NCBI RefSeq assembly: GCF_003008695.1
Contig: NZ_PXZT01000007.1
Location: 1-64,000, forward strand
Origin: Trichococcus alkaliphilus
Lineage (GTDB): Bacteria; Bacillota; Bacilli; Lactobacillales; Aerococcaceae
Direction: 5' to 3'
DNA length: 64,000 nucleotides
A program made the position numbers and the translations under genes. The notes beneath the pieces were generated by a model. The model made no database searches, was not told the origin of the DNA, and saw only the letters and a list, made by a program, of their open reading frames with translations. This document shows positions 44,591 to 53,781 of the stretch, in pieces. Every line of letters starts with the position of its first letter. Position 1 is the stretch's first letter.

Positions 44591-45352
44591 ATGTTTAAAG
44601 TAAGAAATTTTGAAGATAACAATGATGTTAAGATTGTGGAAGAACTGGGAGCTTTTAAAGTAGTGGAATATTTGAAAGATTTGAGTGTCGATCATTTAAC
44701 AGCTCAAGCCGCTTACTACGCTTCTGAAATGAATGTCAGAAGAAGGCAGCTGGTATGCGATGTCAGTCTTTCCGACATCACTGTTCAATCAGGAGCTATG
44801 CAATGGATGGTGGGTGATGTCAGTGCTACAACAGGGCTTAAAGGAGTGGGCGATCTCATTGGAAAAGCTTTCCGAGGAAAGGTTACTAATGAATCTGCAA
44901 TTAAGCCTGAATACACCGGAACCGGCAAACTGGTATTAGAACCTACCTATAAGCATATTTTACTTATTGATGTTGATGACTGGAATGGCTCAATAGTGAT
45001 TGAAGATGGGTTGTTTTTAGCTTGTGATTCAGAATTGAACCACAAAGCCGTTATGAAGTCTAACCTTTCTTCTATTGCAATGGGTGGAGAAGGTCTTTTC
45101 AACCTGGGTCTTTCTGGTGGGGGAATTGTCGCCCTTGAATCGTATGTACCGAGAGAAGAACTGATAGAAATAGAGTTGGAAAATGATGAATTAAAGATTG
45201 ATGGAAATATGGCGATTGCTTGGTCTGGCAGCCTAGAATTTTCAGTGACACGATCAGGCAAGACACTCCTGGGTTCGGCCGCATCCGGCGAAGGTTTGGT
45301 TAACGTTTATCGCGGAACAGGCAAAGTTTTGATGGCGCCCGTTCTTCGATAA
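44591..45352 (+). CDS. AIM24-family protein
   Basis: A 253-residue all-beta protein of the AIM24 (TIGR00266-like) family. The diagnostic GGEGLFNLGLSGGGIVALES stretch sits at about 155-174, with the LVLEPTYKHILLIDVDDW segment before it. AIM24 proteins form beta-prism trimers; in mitochondria one affects cristae, and bacterial roles are unknown. It is cytoplasmic, with no signal peptide. The gene is monocistronic with its own promoter and a shared terminator. Confidence 0.85.
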   Translation: MFKVRNFEDNNDVKIVEELGAFKVVEYLKDLSVDHLTAQAAYYASEMNVRRRQLVCDVSLSDITVQSGAMQWMVGDVSATTGLKGVGDLIGKAFRGKVTNESAIKPEYTGTGKLVLEPTYKHILLIDVDDWNGSIVIEDGLFLACDSELNHKAVMKSNLSSIAMGGEGLFNLGLSGGGIVALESYVPREELIEIELENDELKIDGNMAIAWSGSLEFSVTRSGKTLLGSAASGEGLVNVYRGTGKVLMAPVLR

Positions 45353-45395
45353 AAGAAAGTCGCTTTCGAATCCAGCAATAATTGAGTTCATTCAA

Positions 45396-45446
45396 AAAAG
45401 GATCGGAACAAAGTGTATCAAAAACACTTTGTTCCGATCCTTTTTC
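45396..45446. terminator. Bidirectional terminator
   Basis: A perfect stem of about 19 bp (ggatcggaacaaagtgt and complement) between the convergent AIM24 and MIP18-type genes. Confidence 0.9.
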
Positions 45447-45791
45447 TTATCTGCCTGGATTGATTCCAAGCGAAATGCGGCCGAAGCGCGTGATGCGATC
45501 CAACACCCAGGCAGGACTCCACACGATCTTAATTTTGACCGCATTGATGAAATCCAGCGGCTCAAGCTGTTCATGGACGCCCTTTAAAATATGCTCCGAG
45601 CAAGAGCAGCCGGCACCTGTGAAGGTTAATCGGACAGTGCAAAGCCCGTCATCCTCCAGGTCGATGCCATAGATTAATCCGAGATTGACGATATCGAGAC
45701 CGATTTCCGTATCCATGACGTTCATCAGTTGTTCTTCCAGTTCTTCAATGTGCTGGCCCGCTTGACCAGTATAAGCGATGGCTTGTTCCAC
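45447..45791 (-). CDS. MIP18/DUF59 (SufT/PaaD-like) iron-sulfur assembly protein
   Basis: A 114-residue MIP18-family protein. TEIGLDIVNLGLIYGIDL (about 28-45) and TFTGAGCSCSEHI (about 57-69) match DUF59; the Cys pair there is the reactive part. Such proteins help mature Fe-S proteins. It starts 17 bp after the end of ilvD on the same strand. Because IlvD is an iron-sulfur enzyme, a dedicated maturation role is an attractive inference. The C-terminus (WVLDRITRFGRISLGI) is longer than in SufT. Confidence 0.85.
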   Translation of the reverse strand: MEQAIAYTGQAGQHIEELEEQLMNVMDTEIGLDIVNLGLIYGIDLEDDGLCTVRLTFTGAGCSCSEHILKGVHEQLEPLDFINAVKIKIVWSPAWVLDRITRFGRISLGINPGR

Positions 45792-45808
45792 TATGCAGCA
45801 CGCCTCCT

Positions 45809-47521
45809 TTATTTGTCCTCAAATGGATTGCGGTTGAAAAAGTCGGTAACGGCGCCTTTTGATGCCGATGACACGATGTGTGCATATTTGCCCAGGACAC
45901 CCCTTGATTTCAAAGGCGGCAACACCAGTTTTTCGCGGCGCTTAGCCAACTCTTCATCAGATACTTGCATCGTCAACTCACGCGTATCCTGGTCAATGAT
46001 GATCGTATCATTCGTTTCCAGCAAGGCAATCGGGCCACCATCTTGTGCCTCCGGTGCGACATGCCCAACCACGAATCCGTGTGAACCGCCTGAAAAACGG
46101 CCATCTGTGATCAGACACACTTTGATGCCTTTTCCGGAAATGATGCTCGATAAGGACAACATTTCTGGCATACCTGGCCCACCTTTCGGCCCGACAAAGC
46201 GCACAACCACCACATCACCTTCAATAATCTCTCCGTTCAAGGTCGCTTCGATCGCCGCTTCTTCGGTGTTGAAAACCTTCGCCGGCCCTTCATGGCGTCG
46301 TTCCTTCAGTCCGGAAACTTTTACGACAGCGCCATCAGGAGCAAGATTGCCTTTCAAGACAATCAACGGGCCATCTTTGCGTTTCGGATTCTCAAGCGTC
46401 ATAACCACATCTTGACCTTCTGCTAAAGGCGCCACGTTTTCCAAGTTTTCCGCCAGTGTCTTTCCAGTTACGGTCAAACAGTCGCCGTGCAACAAGCCGT
46501 TATCAAGCAAGTATTTTTGAACGGCGGGCACCCCTCCGACATTGTATAGATCTTGGAAGACATATTTTCCTGAAGGTTTCAGATTTGCCAAATGCGGTAC
46601 CCGTTTTTGGATATCATTGAAGTCCTCAATCGCAAAGTCCACCTCAGCGGCATGGGCAATCGCCAATATATGCAAGATGGCGTTGGTCGATCCACCCAAT
46701 GCCATCGTGATCACCACGGCATTCTCCAAAGATTTACGCGTGATGATGTCGCGCGGACGGATATTTTTTTCGATCAAGCCGATGATTGCTTCGCCTGCTT
46801 CGAAAACATCTTTCAATTTATCACCCGTTGCCGCAGGATTTGACGATGACCCCGGCAAGCCCAGCCCCATCGTTTCAATCGCCGATGCCATTGTGTTGGC
46901 CGTATACATACCGCCGCAAGCTCCTGGTCCAGGACAGGCGTTGCATTCGATCGCCCGTACTTCTTCTTCCGTCATTTCGCCGTTGTTCCACTTTCCGATG
47001 GCTTCAAAAACGGATACGAGATCGATGTCGTTGCCATCCTCATCTTGCCCCGGAGCAATCGTGCCCCCATAAACAAAAATGGATGGAATGTTCGCATTGG
47101 CCATCGCAATGACAGAGCCCGGCATGTTCTTGTCGCAGCCGCCGATGCTGATGAATGCGTCCAGATTTTGGCCGCCGACCGCAATTTCGATCGAATCCGC
47201 AATCAGATCGCGCGAAGGCAATGAATAGCTCATCCCCGGTGTCCCCATGGCGATGCCGTCTGAAACGGTCACTGTCGTAAACTGGATCGGCCAACCGCGC
47301 TGCTTTTTGATGCCGTCTTTTGCGATTGCAGCCAAGTCGTTCAAGTGGATATTGCAAGGTGTGTTCTCAGCCCAAGTGCTGATCACTCCGACCATAGGCT
47401 TTTTAAAGTCTTCGTCATGCATGCCTGTCGCGCGCAACATCGCACGGTTCGGCGACTTCACAACCCCATCATAGACGAAGCTGTTGATGCGTAAATCTTT
47501 TTTATTTTTTGCGTTATCCAT
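45809..47521 (-). CDS. ilvD: Dihydroxy-acid dehydratase
   Basis: A 570-residue IlvD, which converts 2,3-dihydroxy-3-methyl acids to 2-oxo acids in branched-chain amino acid synthesis. Cluster ligands are in [10 protein letters not shown] (about 122) and [16 protein letters not shown] (about 195-210). The start is the ATG at 47521, eight bases past GGGAGGGG; a TTG two codons upstream is also open. The other ilv genes are not in the window. It is followed directly by a MIP18-type gene. No T-box is seen in the 166-base leader. Confidence 0.93.
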   Translation of the reverse strand: MDNAKNKKDLRINSFVYDGVVKSPNRAMLRATGMHDEDFKKPMVGVISTWAENTPCNIHLNDLAAIAKDGIKKQRGWPIQFTTVTVSDGIAMGTPGMSYSLPSRDLIADSIEIAVGGQNLDAFISIGGCDKNMPGSVIAMANANIPSIFVYGGTIAPGQDEDGNDIDLVSVFEAIGKWNNGEMTEEEVRAIECNACPGPGACGGMYTANTMASAIETMGLGLPGSSSNPAATGDKLKDVFEAGEAIIGLIEKNIRPRDIITRKSLENAVVITMALGGSTNAILHILAIAHAAEVDFAIEDFNDIQKRVPHLANLKPSGKYVFQDLYNVGGVPAVQKYLLDNGLLHGDCLTVTGKTLAENLENVAPLAEGQDVVMTLENPKRKDGPLIVLKGNLAPDGAVVKVSGLKERRHEGPAKVFNTEEAAIEATLNGEIIEGDVVVVRFVGPKGGPGMPEMLSLSSIISGKGIKVCLITDGRFSGGSHGFVVGHVAPEAQDGGPIALLETNDTIIIDQDTRELTMQVSDEELAKRREKLVLPPLKSRGVLGKYAHIVSSASKGAVTDFFNRNPFEDK

Positions 47522-47687
47522 TCCCAAACCCCTCCCGTAATTTCATGCACAAACACTTACTATTAATCGAATTTTAACATTTTTGTACATAAAAAACTAA
47601 CGGGGTCCCTTGGGCGATTTAGGATATAACAGAGAGTGTTGCTTGAAAAACTAAATTCATGAATTCAGGCGCCACCATGTTGCGTCC

Positions 47688-48437
47688 TCAATTAATAATT
47701 TCGCCTTTATTATTGGCCAATTTTTCACGCCACTGCCGAAGTTCCTCCGGCGTTTGTCGCAACCAATCGGTTACTTCGCCAACAATTTTTAAAGGTGCTT
47801 GCGAGCGATAGGAACGTGTCAGATTTCCCGGGAATTTCTTGTCTGTAACATTTGGGTCATTCTCAAATTCCCCTGTCGGTTCCACAATATAAATACGTTC
47901 CCTTCCATTTCCTTTTGCTAATGCGGCTGCAAGTCCTGCTCCACTGACCAAGGCGGTGAAATAAATGTGGTTCATTTTAAGTTCGGATTTGTAATTCGAT
48001 TCCCCTTTTGCTGTCAGTAGATCGCCAACCTGCAAGTCTGCTTTTGTCCCATGAAAAAAGGGGCCTGGGTCAGAAGTCGCAAGCTTATACGAATTTGACA
48101 AGTCAACGTTCTTTTTTGCCTTTTCAGAATCGGATAACGCCTCATAGCATTTAGCAATGTTCAAATATAACGATGGAAAAGCACTCTTAACTCCAGCATC
48201 ATTCAGTTTTAACGCAAACTGCAAAGATGTTTCGAACCATTTTAATTTGTCTGAACTATTTTTTTTATCTCGGGCTACATAATAAGCTGCAATGAATTTT
48301 TCGAAATCGTCTGTTGCTTCACTCCAGGCTTCAAGAAATAGCAAGCTCGCCTCTTCAGGTTTGCCGCTGTCTTCCATGCCCATACCCCGAAGAAGCAGTT
48401 GAATGATTTTGTTGTTGGGATCGAATTGATTATCCAT
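47688..48437 (-). CDS. arr: Rifampin ADP-ribosyltransferase (Arr) with extra N-terminal domain
   Basis: A 249-residue protein. The C-terminal 135 residues (about 115-249) are a complete Arr: FHGTKADLQVGDLL, MNHIYFTALVSGAGLAAALA, RIYIVEPTGEFENDPNVTDK and KFPGNLTRSYRS. Arr inactivates rifamycins by ADP-ribosylation of the C23 hydroxyl. Typical Arr enzymes are about 140 residues; here an N-terminal helical region (about 1-114) with a TPR-like pattern (YLNIAKCYEALSDSEKAKK) is fused on. Whether resistance is conferred is untested. The gene lies in an accessory stretch with alkD-, SRPBCC- and dehydrogenase-like genes. Confidence 0.88.
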   Translation of the reverse strand: MDNQFDPNNKIIQLLLRGMGMEDSGKPEEASLLFLEAWSEATDDFEKFIAAYYVARDKKNSSDKLKWFETSLQFALKLNDAGVKSAFPSLYLNIAKCYEALSDSEKAKKNVDLSNSYKLATSDPGPFFHGTKADLQVGDLLTAKGESNYKSELKMNHIYFTALVSGAGLAAALAKGNGRERIYIVEPTGEFENDPNVTDKKFPGNLTRSYRSQAPLKIVGEVTDWLRQTPEELRQWREKLANNKGEIIN

Positions 48438-48569
48438 CTTCTTTCACCTCTTAATTATTGAACCGCCAACTGAACTATACTGATGCCCTGCTCCTCAAAA
48501 AGCCACTGCATTTTGTAACGTATAAATGCAGCTTACAAAAGCTACGAAAGTGAGAATGCTGACTCTTAC

Positions 48570-49289
48570 TCACTTTTTCTTCTCTGTTTTCATGGCCTCT
48601 TGCTTCATTGGCTTTGGCATTTTTTCAATAGCATACCTTAATGCAGTTCTAGGCATTGTGTCCCGCTTGCTTAATACATACTGGTATACCTCATCTTCAT
48701 ACTTTGTGCATAAAGACTTCAGCATCCAGCCATACCCTTTTTGCACTAAATCCTCAGTATCCAATAATAAACTGTCGGCAATTTCGAATATATCGTCCTT
48801 AAATAGACCCTTTTTGGCTGGTATGATAAGCGATACAGCTGACGCCCGCCTAACCCATCTGTTTTGGGATTTTGTCCAATCTTTTAATTTTTCTATATAC
48901 CCTGGATACATTTCCAAGAATGTTCCAACAGTGTGGTTACAGAAAGTATCACAAGTTGCCCAGTTGGTCACATATTCATTTACCCATCTTTCGAACAGAG
49001 GAAAATCATCTTCAGTGTACTGTTTCTTGATCGCATATGTCCAATTGCAGGCAATGAAAGCTTCCTCCATCATTCCGGAAATCCACAGTTGTTCGCATAA
49101 ATCAAATATTTCTTTTTTTGAAAGCTTCTTGATGCTTTTAAATGCCTCTCTGGAAATTTTCGAGACTGTCATCGTTTTTACGCCATAGAACCTTACTTCT
49201 TCTTTAAAAAATCTTTTGCCGCTTTCCTTTGTCGTTTCGTCTGAATTATTGATTAGTTCCTGCCTTATCTGTTCGATTATGTTAGACAT
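48570..49289 (-). CDS. DNA alkylation repair protein (AlkD-like)
   Basis: A 239-residue HEAT-repeat DNA glycosylase of the AlkD family, which removes bulky or positively charged alkyl bases without base flipping. The ATG at 49289 follows GAGAGGGTGG. Visible family sequence includes RFYGVKTMTVSKISRE (about 28), WATCDTFCNHTVG (about 115), NRWVRRASAVSLIIPAKKG and KGYGWMLKSLCTKYEDEVYQYV. It stands alone. Codon use is more AT-rich than in the core genes to the left, as for its neighbours. Confidence 0.88.
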   Translation of the reverse strand: MSNIIEQIRQELINNSDETTKESGKRFFKEEVRFYGVKTMTVSKISREAFKSIKKLSKKEIFDLCEQLWISGMMEEAFIACNWTYAIKKQYTEDDFPLFERWVNEYVTNWATCDTFCNHTVGTFLEMYPGYIEKLKDWTKSQNRWVRRASAVSLIIPAKKGLFKDDIFEIADSLLLDTEDLVQKGYGWMLKSLCTKYEDEVYQYVLSKRDTMPRTALRYAIEKMPKPMKQEAMKTEKKK

Positions 49290-49426
49290 AGCCCACCACC
49301 CTCTCAAACTTTTACCCAATCTTTTTTATCAGTACGTTGAAGTAAGATCATTTCGCTTCATTATCTCAACACCGGTGATTTTAATCAACTTGTTGGGATT
49401 GTCCTTTTTTAAGTTTTCAAAAAAAA

Positions 49427-49474
49427 TAACGAAAAGCATTTACTTAAGCTTTTCGTTATTCCCGTTCTGTTTTT
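49427..49474 (-). terminator. Hairpin repeat copy 6; terminator of the SRPBCC gene region
   Basis: Perfect stem aataacgaaaagc/gcttttcgttatt with a 9-base loop; a diverged member of the family with the ttctgttttttc flank. It lies 99 bp past the SRPBCC stop. Confidence 0.75.
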
Positions 49475-49572
49475 TCCCGCATTGATGGTGGTTCAGAACT
49501 TTTAACCATCAATGCCATACGGCCAATCATAAAACACACTGCCTATAGAACAACAAATTTCCTCAATCGCGA

Positions 49573-50088
49573 CTAAGTTGACTGTTTTTCCAACAATTTA
49601 TCTAAACGCTCCCATGTCTCAGTGATACCACCTATCATGCCCGTATCGAGCAAACTTTTCAGCGCCTCAGCATCTTCGAGCTCCGTTTTACTGATAAGTT
49701 TCGTTTGATTGCCTAAATCCATGAAGTCCATCGTGATTTTACTGGCTGGCATATCAGGATCTACCCTTCCCGTCTTGTCAGAGAAGTAATCCATATATGC
49801 AATGCGTTCCGGTTCGACAATTTCTGTGTAGTTGGCTTTACCCCAATATACCATTCCGAATGTCTCTTGGCTGGGATCGGCTGACTGCATGCCATAATGC
49901 CATTCGCCACCTTCGCGAAAGTCCATCTTTGAATGCGGCAATTCAAAGCCGTGCGGGCCCCAAAATTCTTTTAGATATTCCGTGTCTGTAAACATCTTGA
50001 ATACTTTTTCCCTTGGAGCATCAAAAAGCCGTTCCATTATCAGTATCCGTTCATTTTCTATGTGCCAAATAAGCTGATTCTGTGACAT
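49573..50088 (-). CDS. SRPBCC (AHSA1-like) domain protein
   Basis: A 171-residue START-like protein. The ATG at 50088 follows GAGGAGG. LIMERLFDAPREKVFKMFTDTEYLKEFWGPHGF at the N-terminus (described in two parts: the RLFDAPREKVF strand and the WGPHGF turn) and GGITETWERLDKLLEK at the C-terminus are typical of AHSA1/YndB-type proteins, which bind hydrophobic ligands. The ligand is unknown. It is divergent from the sugar dehydrogenase gene. Confidence 0.85.
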   Translation of the reverse strand: MSQNQLIWHIENERILIMERLFDAPREKVFKMFTDTEYLKEFWGPHGFELPHSKMDFREGGEWHYGMQSADPSQETFGMVYWGKANYTEIVEPERIAYMDYFSDKTGRVDPDMPASKITMDFMDLGNQTKLISKTELEDAEALKSLLDTGMIGGITETWERLDKLLEKQST

Positions 50089-50296
50089 TGTCTTTCCTCC
50101 TCTATCAAAATGAAGCAATCAAAATGCAAAGGTGCTATCATTACTACACACCTATTGTAGAAGAAACAAAAAAAGAGTGTCAAATATTTAGGATTATTAT
50201 GGCAGGTAACATAAGTTCCACCGAATTATTTCATCTCGTCCTACCCTCGCAGTATAATGACCTTAAAGAGGCTTATTCGCGAAGGAGCGGAAAAAA

Positions 50297-51364
50297 ATGA
50301 AGAAAATCTTTTTTCTGGGGTTATCTGTGTCACTTCTATTAGCAGGTTGCTCGTCGCTAAAACAATCGCCAGCATCGGATAGCACTGAAGCAAGCAATCA
50401 GCATCGTGATGGAGCTGTGGAGTTAGCTGGAAATTTAGACGTGCCATGGTCAATTCAGAAGCATGAAGATGTTTTTTATATTAGTGAAAGACCGGGAAAT
50501 ATTGTAAGAATTGCAGGAAGTGAGTTAGAACGGCAAACAGTTCATTTAAGCGAAGACTTATCTGGTGGATCAGAGGCGGGATTACTTGGTTTTATCTTAG
50601 ACCCAAACTTTGAAGAAAATAATGAAGCTTTTGCCTATTATACTTATTTGAACGCAAAAGGAGCCTTTAATAGAATCGTCAAATTGCGTTTGAAAAATAA
50701 TGAATGGGCAGAAGTTGAAATATTGCTCGATCCACTTCCAGGAGGAAACTTTCATGACGGTGGCCGATTAGCCATCGGACCAGATAATAAATTGTATGTG
50801 ACCGTAGGAGATGCCCATAACCTCAATGAGGTTCAGGAATTAGATTCATTGAATGGGAAAATTTTAAGATTAAATCTCGATGGGACAATACCTGAAGACA
50901 ATCCATATGAAAGTAGCTATATTTTTAGCTATGGACACCGAAATCCACAAGGGCTAGTTTGGACTGCTGATGGGACAATGTACGCAAGTGAACATGGAAA
51001 TAATGCCAACGATGAAATTAATATAATCGAAGCAGGCAAAAATTATGGCTGGCCGCTTATTGAAGGAACAGAAGAACAGGACGGTATGGAGGGTCCGTTA
51101 TTTACCTCTGGTTCTGATGAAACTTGGGCTCCTTCTGGCATGGATGAGTGGAATAATCACTTATACGTAGCTGCATTGAGAGGGAGTGCTATTCTAGAGT
51201 TTGATTTAGAAAATCAAACTGTTCATTCTTTTATCGAAGACTATGGAAGAATAAGAGACGTTTTAATTGTTGGCGATGACCTATTTTTTATAACAAATAA
51301 CCTTGATGGTAGAGGTAATGGATCTTCCGATGATGATAAATTATATCGAATAGAATTAAAATAA
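50297..51364 (+). CDS. PQQ-dependent sugar dehydrogenase-like lipoprotein
   Basis: A 355-residue exported protein with lipobox LLAGC (Cys about 19). The domain (about 45-350) is the soluble aldose dehydrogenase (YliI/Asd, GSDH) six-bladed propeller. DVPWSIQKHEDVFYISERPGNI (start of the fold), NFHDGGRLAIGPDNKLYVTVGD, YGHRNPQGLVW and ASEHGNNANDEINII are hallmarks, and the His in FHDGG and GHRNPQG are active-site residues. These enzymes need PQQ, which this organism probably does not make, so it may use environmental PQQ or have another role. Confidence 0.88.
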   Translation: MKKIFFLGLSVSLLLAGCSSLKQSPASDSTEASNQHRDGAVELAGNLDVPWSIQKHEDVFYISERPGNIVRIAGSELERQTVHLSEDLSGGSEAGLLGFILDPNFEENNEAFAYYTYLNAKGAFNRIVKLRLKNNEWAEVEILLDPLPGGNFHDGGRLAIGPDNKLYVTVGDAHNLNEVQELDSLNGKILRLNLDGTIPEDNPYESSYIFSYGHRNPQGLVWTADGTMYASEHGNNANDEINIIEAGKNYGWPLIEGTEEQDGMEGPLFTSGSDETWAPSGMDEWNNHLYVAALRGSAILEFDLENQTVHSFIEDYGRIRDVLIVGDDLFFITNNLDGRGNGSSDDDKLYRIELK

Positions 51365-51447
51365 ATATGAATAATAGGAATTCCATATGAGAGTATTTAT
51401 TGTAGCTGCTCTCAACAAGTGGCACAGTTCTCAAGTAATTTCTTTGC

Positions 51448-51590
51448 ACGATGATCCGTAAAGCAAAAACAAAGCGGGAAGCCCGTCATTATGGGATTTC
51501 CGCTTTATCGGTTCTATTCTCTTTTCAAGCCATTTCTACAAACCGCTCAGTAATACCTTCATACCGGCATTTTCCTCAAAAAAATGCCCC
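51448..51590 (-). repeat. Hairpin repeat copy 7
   Basis: Stem aaagcgggaagccc/gggatttccgcttt around gtcattat. About 143 bases align with the copy at 33089-33236, including gca-aaaacaaagcgg before the hairpin and tatcg-ttctattctct after it, and a distal ATACC-TCATACC block. No intact minus-strand gene ends here, so it may mark a lost gene. Confidence 0.75.
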
Positions 51591-51713
51591 CTAAAAACGT
51601 GTTCTGATTCGCAAAATGTTCCGCCTAAGCTGCCAATCCCACACGGTCAAGAACAGGCCGTTTAGTGATTGTCCTCTTGGTACTCACCTTCTGGACGCGA
51701 ATCATCACACTCT

Positions 51714-51729
51714 CTTATTTATGATAAGC
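51714..51729 (-). other. Candidate SCC-type attachment core (rlmH-tail sequence)
   Basis: The minus strand reads GCTTATCATAAATAAG. In one frame this is Ala-Tyr-His-Lys-stop, the C-terminal tail of staphylococcal RlmH (OrfX), which is where SCC elements insert. The ten bases TATCATAAAT equal the staphylococcal att core as I recall it. Upstream on the minus strand the sequence does not encode RlmH, so this is an element end, not the gene. CTTAT and ATAAG also make it quasi-palindromic, as recombinase sites are. The orientation places the element at higher coordinates. Confidence 0.6.
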
Positions 51730-51817
51730 ATGTGCGTAACATTTTAAAAGGATATTTTCTCGGAACAGCCTTAACACGAAATTGTACCGTATTTTTTCAT
51801 TTTGAAATTTTATAGGC

Positions 51818-52513
51818 TCATTTTGGTTTATTTAAAAGTACTCCCACTTCTTCCGCAACAAATTCTGCCTCCACAAGATTAGTCATTACTTTTATGTATT
51901 TTTTAATGTCATCAACACCATATTCAGGATGTTTTTGCACCATATGAGTTTGGTCGTTTCCCAGCCATGATGATGCCTTAGAAATACTTTGAAGTAAGGG
52001 ATTTTCTAATCTTTTGATTGTTTCTCCTAATGGTTCACTTAATATTGAGTCTTTTTCTGTTCCATTATCCAGGTTTTTTGTAACATACTCTTTTACAAAA
52101 AACTCTAAAGCTTTTCTGTATCCCATACCAGCAAGTTCATTTAAATCAGATTCCTCTGCTTTTTGAGATTGAATTAGTATTCTTAAAAAATCAGGATACT
52201 CTTGCTGAACCTTTTCTGGAATATTTATATCATTAGAAAAATTGGGATAAGTATTTTGATAATGAGTATCAAATGAGCCACTATAATTATCCACACAAAA
52301 ATATATATGCATAGATAAATTGTTACAATTAAGACATTCTGTTGTAATAGATAAAACATTCTGTCTTGTATTCATTGATCCAGTTAAAGGTTCTTGCCTA
52401 CCTGTCTGATTACAATATGGACATTTAGTCATTACATCGACAGTACAGGTATCTTCAAATATATTTTTATTGTCATTTGGATCAATACGAAAATATTGCA
52501 CGCTCATTTCCAT
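51818..52513 (-). CDS. DUF4145 domain protein with zinc ribbon
   Basis: A 231-residue protein. The N-terminal quarter has a zinc ribbon (CPYCNQTGR, then CLNCNN; Cys near 31, 34, 60 and 63). The C-terminal part (about 115-230) is the helical DUF4145 domain with GYRKALEFFVKEYVTK as its core, ending in TNLVEAEFVAEEVG. DUF4145 occurs alone or attached to restriction endonuclease and helicase modules and is common near restriction-modification loci. It follows hsdS by 116 bp on the same strand and is AT-rich like hsdS. A defence-linked role is likely but unproven. Confidence 0.8.
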   Translation of the reverse strand: MEMSVQYFRIDPNDNKNIFEDTCTVDVMTKCPYCNQTGRQEPLTGSMNTRQNVLSITTECLNCNNLSMHIYFCVDNYSGSFDTHYQNTYPNFSNDINIPEKVQQEYPDFLRILIQSQKAEESDLNELAGMGYRKALEFFVKEYVTKNLDNGTEKDSILSEPLGETIKRLENPLLQSISKASSWLGNDQTHMVQKHPEYGVDDIKKYIKVMTNLVEAEFVAEEVGVLLNKPK

Positions 52514-52629
52514 GTAAAGGAATACCTCTTTTCGTTTAATTTTATAATTAAGAAAATATAGACCCCTGAATAATTTGTGTAGGTCCGGGCAAAATATCCC
52601 CTAACTACTTTCTATCACGTCATTTTTTA

Positions 52630-53781
52630 TTACACAAACATCTGTTGCATAAGTCCTTTTTTCTGTTGCTTCAATGCTTCTATTTTTCGTATTGATATTT
52701 CAATCTTTATATCTAGAGCAGAAAGAACATCAGCAATCTTTTTTTGCTCATCTTCACAAGGTAATCTAATATTTTCCTTTTTATAATCTTTGAAATATAT
52801 GTGCGGTATAGTACTCCCTGACACATATGACAAAAAATTAATAATTTGAAGCCTAAAATACAGAAATTTAATATCCACTGTATCTGTAGGAAGCAAATAC
52901 CCCATCGTTCCTAAGACAGAAGATTTACCTTTGCAGTACCTAATTCTACCTACACCTGCTCCATCTTTTATAATAGAGACATACTCATTTTCCTGATCGT
53001 ATTTGTCAATATTAAGTACCAAAGAATTAGCATCATACAAAGGGTATATTTCTTCACCGTTATATTCTTTGAAAGAATCCAAACTAATGTTAGATGATTT
53101 ATATAAACATATCTCCTCTAACGTAATCTCTCTCCAGTCTGGATAATCGTTTCCATCATCGTCTTTGAACCGCAATTCTTGATTGAAGATTTTTTGTAAC
53201 ATGGCCTTCTTTAGTTCTTTGTAGTTATATAATTGTCGCTGATGAAGAGCGATAGTAATGTCTAACTGATTGAAGAAAGTACCTAGTTTAGTTTGCTCTT
53301 CCAATGGTGGAAGATTTATACCTGTTGAAAGAATGTTGCTGTTGTAAAGTCTCTTAATCGTGCTCCCTTCCAAGCCAGACCATTTAACAACTTGATAAAA
53401 TTGCTTTAAGAACGAATTATCAATTAAGGACTTATCTGTTTTTAGCCAAACAATATTTGAATCCTGATAATAGGCTTTTTCACCTTCATAAACAACGGTT
53501 CTACCAATTGTTCCAGAAGCAGACATCAGAATATCTCCAATTTCGGGATATGGATAATTTTTTTTATATTCTTCGAATAATTCATTTGGAATAAAAGAAT
53601 CCGGGCTGCCTCCAAAAGTTCCAATTTTATAAAAAGGAATATCACCAAATGCAGTTGTCTGATCTTTAAAAATCCTCTTGCACATAACAACTGAACCAAC
53701 CTCACCTAACTTACGCTGTTCCCAAGTGTCAGCAAAGCCTTTAAAGCGAATGGTAGGAGTTTTGTGTTTTTTACTACTCAT
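52630..53781 (-). CDS. hsdS: Type I restriction-modification specificity subunit HsdS
   Basis: A 383-residue HsdS that gives the type I complex its DNA sequence specificity. The frame is open to 53796, but I prefer the ATG at 53781, whose ATGAGTAG overlaps the hsdM stop. Two target recognition domains (about 10-170 and 205-355) alternate with conserved helices (LPPLEEQTKLGTFFNQLD at about 165 and LPCEDEQKKIADVLSALD at about 345). The opening RFKGFADTWEQRKLGEV is typical of Lactobacillales HsdS. It is intact and more AT-rich than hsdM and hsdR, as is common for exchanged specificity genes. No inverted repeats for phase variation are seen. Confidence 0.92.
   Translation of the reverse strand: MSSKKHKTPTIRFKGFADTWEQRKLGEVGSVVMCKRIFKDQTTAFGDIPFYKIGTFGGSPDSFIPNELFEEYKKNYPYPEIGDILMSASGTIGRTVVYEGEKAYYQDSNIVWLKTDKSLIDNSFLKQFYQVVKWSGLEGSTIKRLYNSNILSTGINLPPLEEQTKLGTFFNQLDITIALHQRQLYNYKELKKAMLQKIFNQELRFKDDDGNDYPDWREITLEEICLYKSSNISLDSFKEYNGEEIYPLYDANSLVLNIDKYDQENEYVSIIKDGAGVGRIRYCKGKSSVLGTMGYLLPTDTVDIKFLYFRLQIINFLSYVSGSTIPHIYFKDYKKENIRLPCEDEQKKIADVLSALDIKIEISIRKIEALKQQKKGLMQQMFV

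Noticed and set aside
52630-53781. Phase-variable hsdS with inverted repeats or a second hsdS
   Set aside because: Only one intact hsdS is present and no extended inverted repeats or invertase lie next to it.
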